Of a DNA stretch of 64,000 nucleotides, positions 60,850-64,000 are shown piece after piece. The notes under the pieces were generated by a model. That model searched no databases, was not told where the DNA came from, and saw only the letters and a program-made list of their open reading frames with translations. The DNA lies in the NCBI RefSeq assembly GCF_050947335.1, contig NW_027473314.1, positions 3,348,001 to 3,412,000 on the forward strand, read 5' to 3'. The translations under genes were made by a program, and so were the position numbers. This stretch comes from Megachile rotundata (lineage: Eukaryota > Arthropoda > Insecta > Hymenoptera > Megachilidae). The stretch's first letter is position 1. Each line of letters starts with the position of its first letter.

Positions 60850-61261
60850 CCTACAATCACAATCATATAATCACAATCATGCAATCACAATCATACAATC
60901 AAAATCATACAATCACAATCATACAGTCGCAATCATGCAATCACAATCATACAATCACAATCATACAATCACAATCTTACAATCGCAATCATACAATCAC
61001 AATCATACAATCACAATCCTACAATCACAATCATATAATCACAATCATGCAATCACAATCATACAATCAAAATCATACAATCACAATCATACAGTCGCAA
61101 TCATGCAATCACAATCATACAATCACAATCATACAATCACAATCATACAATCACAATCATACAATCACAATCCTACAATCACAATCATATAATCACAATC
61201 ATGCAATCACAATCATACAATCAAAATCATACAATCACAATCATACAGTCGCAATCATGCA
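60850..61261 (+). repeat. Local triplication, periods 168 and 154 bp
   Basis: Same three-fold series as at 57379, 3471 bp downstream. Confidence 0.88.
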
Positions 61262-62320
61262 ATCACAATCATACAATCACAATCATGCAATCACAATCAT
61301 ACAATCACAATCATACAATCACAATCATACAATCACAATCTTACAATCGCAATCATACAATCGCAATGTCACAATCACTACCATACAATCACAATCATAC
61401 AATCGCAATCATGCAATCACAATCATACAAACAAAATCATACAATCACAATCATACAATCACAATCATACAATCACAATCATACAATCACAATCATACAA
61501 TCACAATCATACAATCACAATCATACAATCACAATCATACAATCACAATCATACAATCACAATCATACAATCACAATCATACAATCACAATCATACAATC
61601 ACAATCATACAATAAAAGTCATACAATCACATTCATACAATGACAATCATACAATCACAATCATACAATCACAATCATACAAACACAATCATACAATCAC
61701 AGTCATGCAATCACGATCATACAATCACAATCATACAATCGCAATATTACAATCGCAATCATACAATCACAATCATACAATTAAAATCATACAATCACAA
61801 TCATACAATCACGATCATACAATCACGATCATACAATCACGGTCATACAATCACGATCATACAATCACGATCATACAATCACAATCATACAATCACAATC
61901 ATACAATCACAATCATACAATCACAATCATACAATCACAATCATATAATCACAATCATGCAATCACAATCATACAATCAAAATCATACAATCACAGTCAT
62001 ACAGTCGCAATCATGAAATCACAATCATACAATCACAATCATACAATTAAAATCATACAATCACAATCATACAATCACAATCATACAATCACAATCTTAC
62101 AATCGCAATCATACAATCGCAATGTCACAATCACTATCATACAATCACAATCATACAATCACAATCATACAATCACAATCATACAATCACAATCCTACTA
62201 TCACAATCATACAATCACACTCATACAATCACAATCATACAATCACAATCATACAATCACGATCATACAATCACGATCATACAATCACGATCATATAATC
62301 ACGATCATACAATCACAATC

Positions 62321-62333
62321 ATACATCACAATC
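62321..62333 (+). repeat. 13-bp short unit, type a
   Basis: ATACATCACAATC, exactly 3485 bp after the one at 58836. Confidence 0.95.
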
Positions 62334-62479
62334 ATACAATCGCAATATTACAATCGTAATCATACAATCGCAATGTCACAATCACTATCATACAATCACA
62401 ATCATACAATCACAATCATACAATCACAATCATACAATCACGATCATACAATCACGATCATACAATCACAATCATACAA

Positions 62480-64000
62480 GCACAATCATACAATCGCAAT
62501 ATTACAATCGCAATCATACAATCGCAATGTCACAATCATTATCATACAGTCACAATCATACAATCACAATCATACAATCCCAATCATTCAATCTCAATCA
62601 TACAATCACAATCATATAATCACAATCATACAATCACAATCATACAATCACCATCATACAATCACCATCATACAATCACAATCACACAATCATAATCATA
62701 TAATCACACTCATAAAATTGCAATCATACAATCGCAATCATACAATCACAATCACACAATCACAATCATACAATCACAGTCATACAATCACAATCATACA
62801 ATCACAATCATACAATCACAATCATACAATCACAATCATACAATTAAAATCATACAATCACAATCATACAATGACAATCATACAATCACAATCATACAAT
62901 CACAATCATACAATCACAATCATACAATCACACTAATATAATCACAATCATGCAATCACAATCATACAATCAACATCATACAATCACAATCATACAGTCG
63001 CAATCATGCAATCACAATCATATAATCACAATCATACAATTAAAATCATACAATCACAATCATACAATCACAATCATACAATCACAATCATACAATCACA
63101 ATCATACAATCACAATCATACAATCACAATCCTACTATCACAATCATACAATCACATTCATACAATCACAATCATACAATCGCAATCATACAATCGCAAT
63201 GTCACAATCACTATTATACAATCACAGTCATAAAATCACAATCATACAATCACAATCATACAATCACGATCATACAATCACGATCATACAATCACGATCA
63301 TATAATCACGATCATACAATCACAATCATACAACCACAGTCTTACAATCACAATCATACAATCACAATCATACAATCACAATCATACAATTAAAATCATA
63401 CAATCACAATCATACAATGACAATCATACAATCACAATCATACAATTACAATCATACAATCACAATCATACAATCACAATCATATAATCACAATCATGCA
63501 ATCACAATCATACAATCAACATCATACAATCACAATCATACAGTCGCAATCATGCAATCACAATCATACAATCACAATCATACAATTAAAATCATACAAT
63601 CACAATCATACAATCACAATCATACAATCACAATCATACAATCACAATCATACAATCACAATCATACAATCGCAATCATACAATCGCAATGTCACAATCA
63701 CTATCATACAATCTCAATCATGCAATCACAATCATACAATCACAATCATGCAAACGCAATCATACAATCACAATCATATAATCACAATCATACAATCACA
63801 ATCATACAATCACAAGCGTACAATCACAATCATACAATCACAATCATATAATCACAATCATGCAATCACAATCACACAATCAAAATCATACAATCACAAT
63901 CATACAGTCGCAATCATGCAATCACAATCATACAATCACAATCATACAATTAAAATCATACAATCACAATCATACAATGACAATAATACAATCACAATAA
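62480..64000 (+). repeat. Right-end block, array continues beyond window
   Basis: Repeat only. The landmark series (CCCAATC, TTCAATC, CACCATC, AAAATTGCAATC near 62715, CACTAATATAATC near 62931, AACCACAGTCTTAC near 63331, AATCAACATC near 63515, ACAAGCGTAC near 63813, AATGACAATAATAC near 63977) follows 4.1-5.5 kb, and most of it follows 19.1-20.4 kb. The last bases are still in register with no sign of an edge. Confidence 0.85.

Larger units (their letters stand above)
58995..62479 (+). repeat. 3485-bp tandem pair, copy 2
   Basis: Near-identical second copy. A few single-base differences are visible, such as CACACAATC near 59364 for CATACAATC near 55879. The ACAAGCACAATC unit that closes copy 1 at 58991 closes this copy at 62476. 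Confidence 0.93.
1..64000 (+). repeat. Giant 14-bp minisatellite (satellite) array
   Basis: The consensus ATACAATCACAATC is repeated head to tail about 4,570 times across the whole window, always in the same orientation. The consensus has 7 A, 4 C, 3 T and no G on this strand, so every G marks a variant unit. The unit can be read as AT followed by two copies of ACAATC. The register begins at base 10 and is broken only by eleven short units. Neither edge of the array is reached. No gene, RNA gene, transposon, terminator or other unique sequence of any length is visible. The array probably belongs to a eukaryotic nuclear satellite, but chromosome position and species cannot be told from the sequence. 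Confidence 0.98.

Noticed and set aside
1..64000. A family of asparagine/histidine-rich low-complexity proteins
   Set aside because: The same substitutions occur in all three frames equally, which argues against selection on any encoded peptide.
1..64000. CRISPR array
   Set aside because: There are no unique spacers between repeats of typical length, and the unit is only 14 bp and contiguous.
1..64000. Telomeric repeat
   Set aside because: The strand asymmetry is telomere-like, but the TG-rich strand has no run of G, and the higher-order structure does not fit telomerase-made DNA.
1..64000. Plasmid-type iterons or a replication origin
   Set aside because: Thousands of units and no replication gene or AT-rich/DnaA context. 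Iteron clusters hold a handful of units.
1..64000. G-quadruplex or triplex-forming sequence
   Set aside because: Neither strand has runs of G, and neither strand is all-purine or all-pyrimidine.
1..64000. Clusters of ACAAT (SOX-like) or CAAT-box sites
   Set aside because: The core occurs twice per unit simply because it is the consensus. The flanking bases do not match a full SOX or CCAAT motif, and there is no gene nearby to regulate.
1..64000. Coding regions on the minus strand
   Set aside because: The reverse complement of the consensus has two TGA codons every 42 bp in each frame.

Overview
The whole window is one uninterrupted, head-to-tail minisatellite. The consensus unit is 14 bp, ATACAATCACAATC on the + strand, and about 4,570 units run from base 1 to base 64,000 with no unique flank, no inverted segment, no transposon and no recognisable gene or RNA. 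Both window ends lie inside the array, so the true locus is longer than 64 kb. Arrays of this size with higher-order organisation are typical of eukaryotic nuclear heterochromatin or other satellite DNA. Nothing here identifies the species, and calling it a eukaryotic nuclear satellite is inference from size and structure alone.

The unit register starts at base 10 and can be followed through the window. Almost every variant is a substitution inside a 14-bp unit. I found only eleven short units: six 13-mers at 3916, 17781, 18914, 28698, 58836 and 62321; four of a second 13-mer type at 27187, 29425, 34156 and 47189; and one 6-bp remnant at 12931. Together they remove 18 bp, which exactly explains the register seen at the right end.

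Substitution variants occur in fixed orders, so longer repeats can be recognised. From 1 to about 29 kb the array is a mosaic of 0.3-2.3 kb blocks reused at several places: 1.44-3.38 recurs at 15.35-17.28 kb, 5.28-6.15 recurs at 26.32-27.19 kb, and there are tandem pairs with periods of about 340, 2064, 1133 and 2226-2282 bp. From about 29.05 to 54.14 kb it is a regular higher-order array with copies starting at 31451, 36378, 40410, 44456, 49397 and 52687 (spacings 4927, 4032, 4046, 4941 and 3290 bp), itself partly duplicated at about 13.0 kb. From 55.51 to 62.48 kb there is a near-identical tandem pair of 3485 bp. The last 1.5 kb returns to block types seen near 4-5 kb and 19-20 kb.

Within these blocks, runs of 7-16 adjacent units carry the change CACAATC to CACGATC, which adds a CpG and a GATC to each unit. 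Run length differs by one or two units between otherwise matching copies, as expected of replication slippage or unequal exchange.

The + strand holds many long open frames, up to 757 codons, but these are a by-product of the repeat: three units make 42 bp, or 14 codons, the canonical + strand has no stop in any frame, and the frames overlap one another. I therefore annotate no coding sequence.
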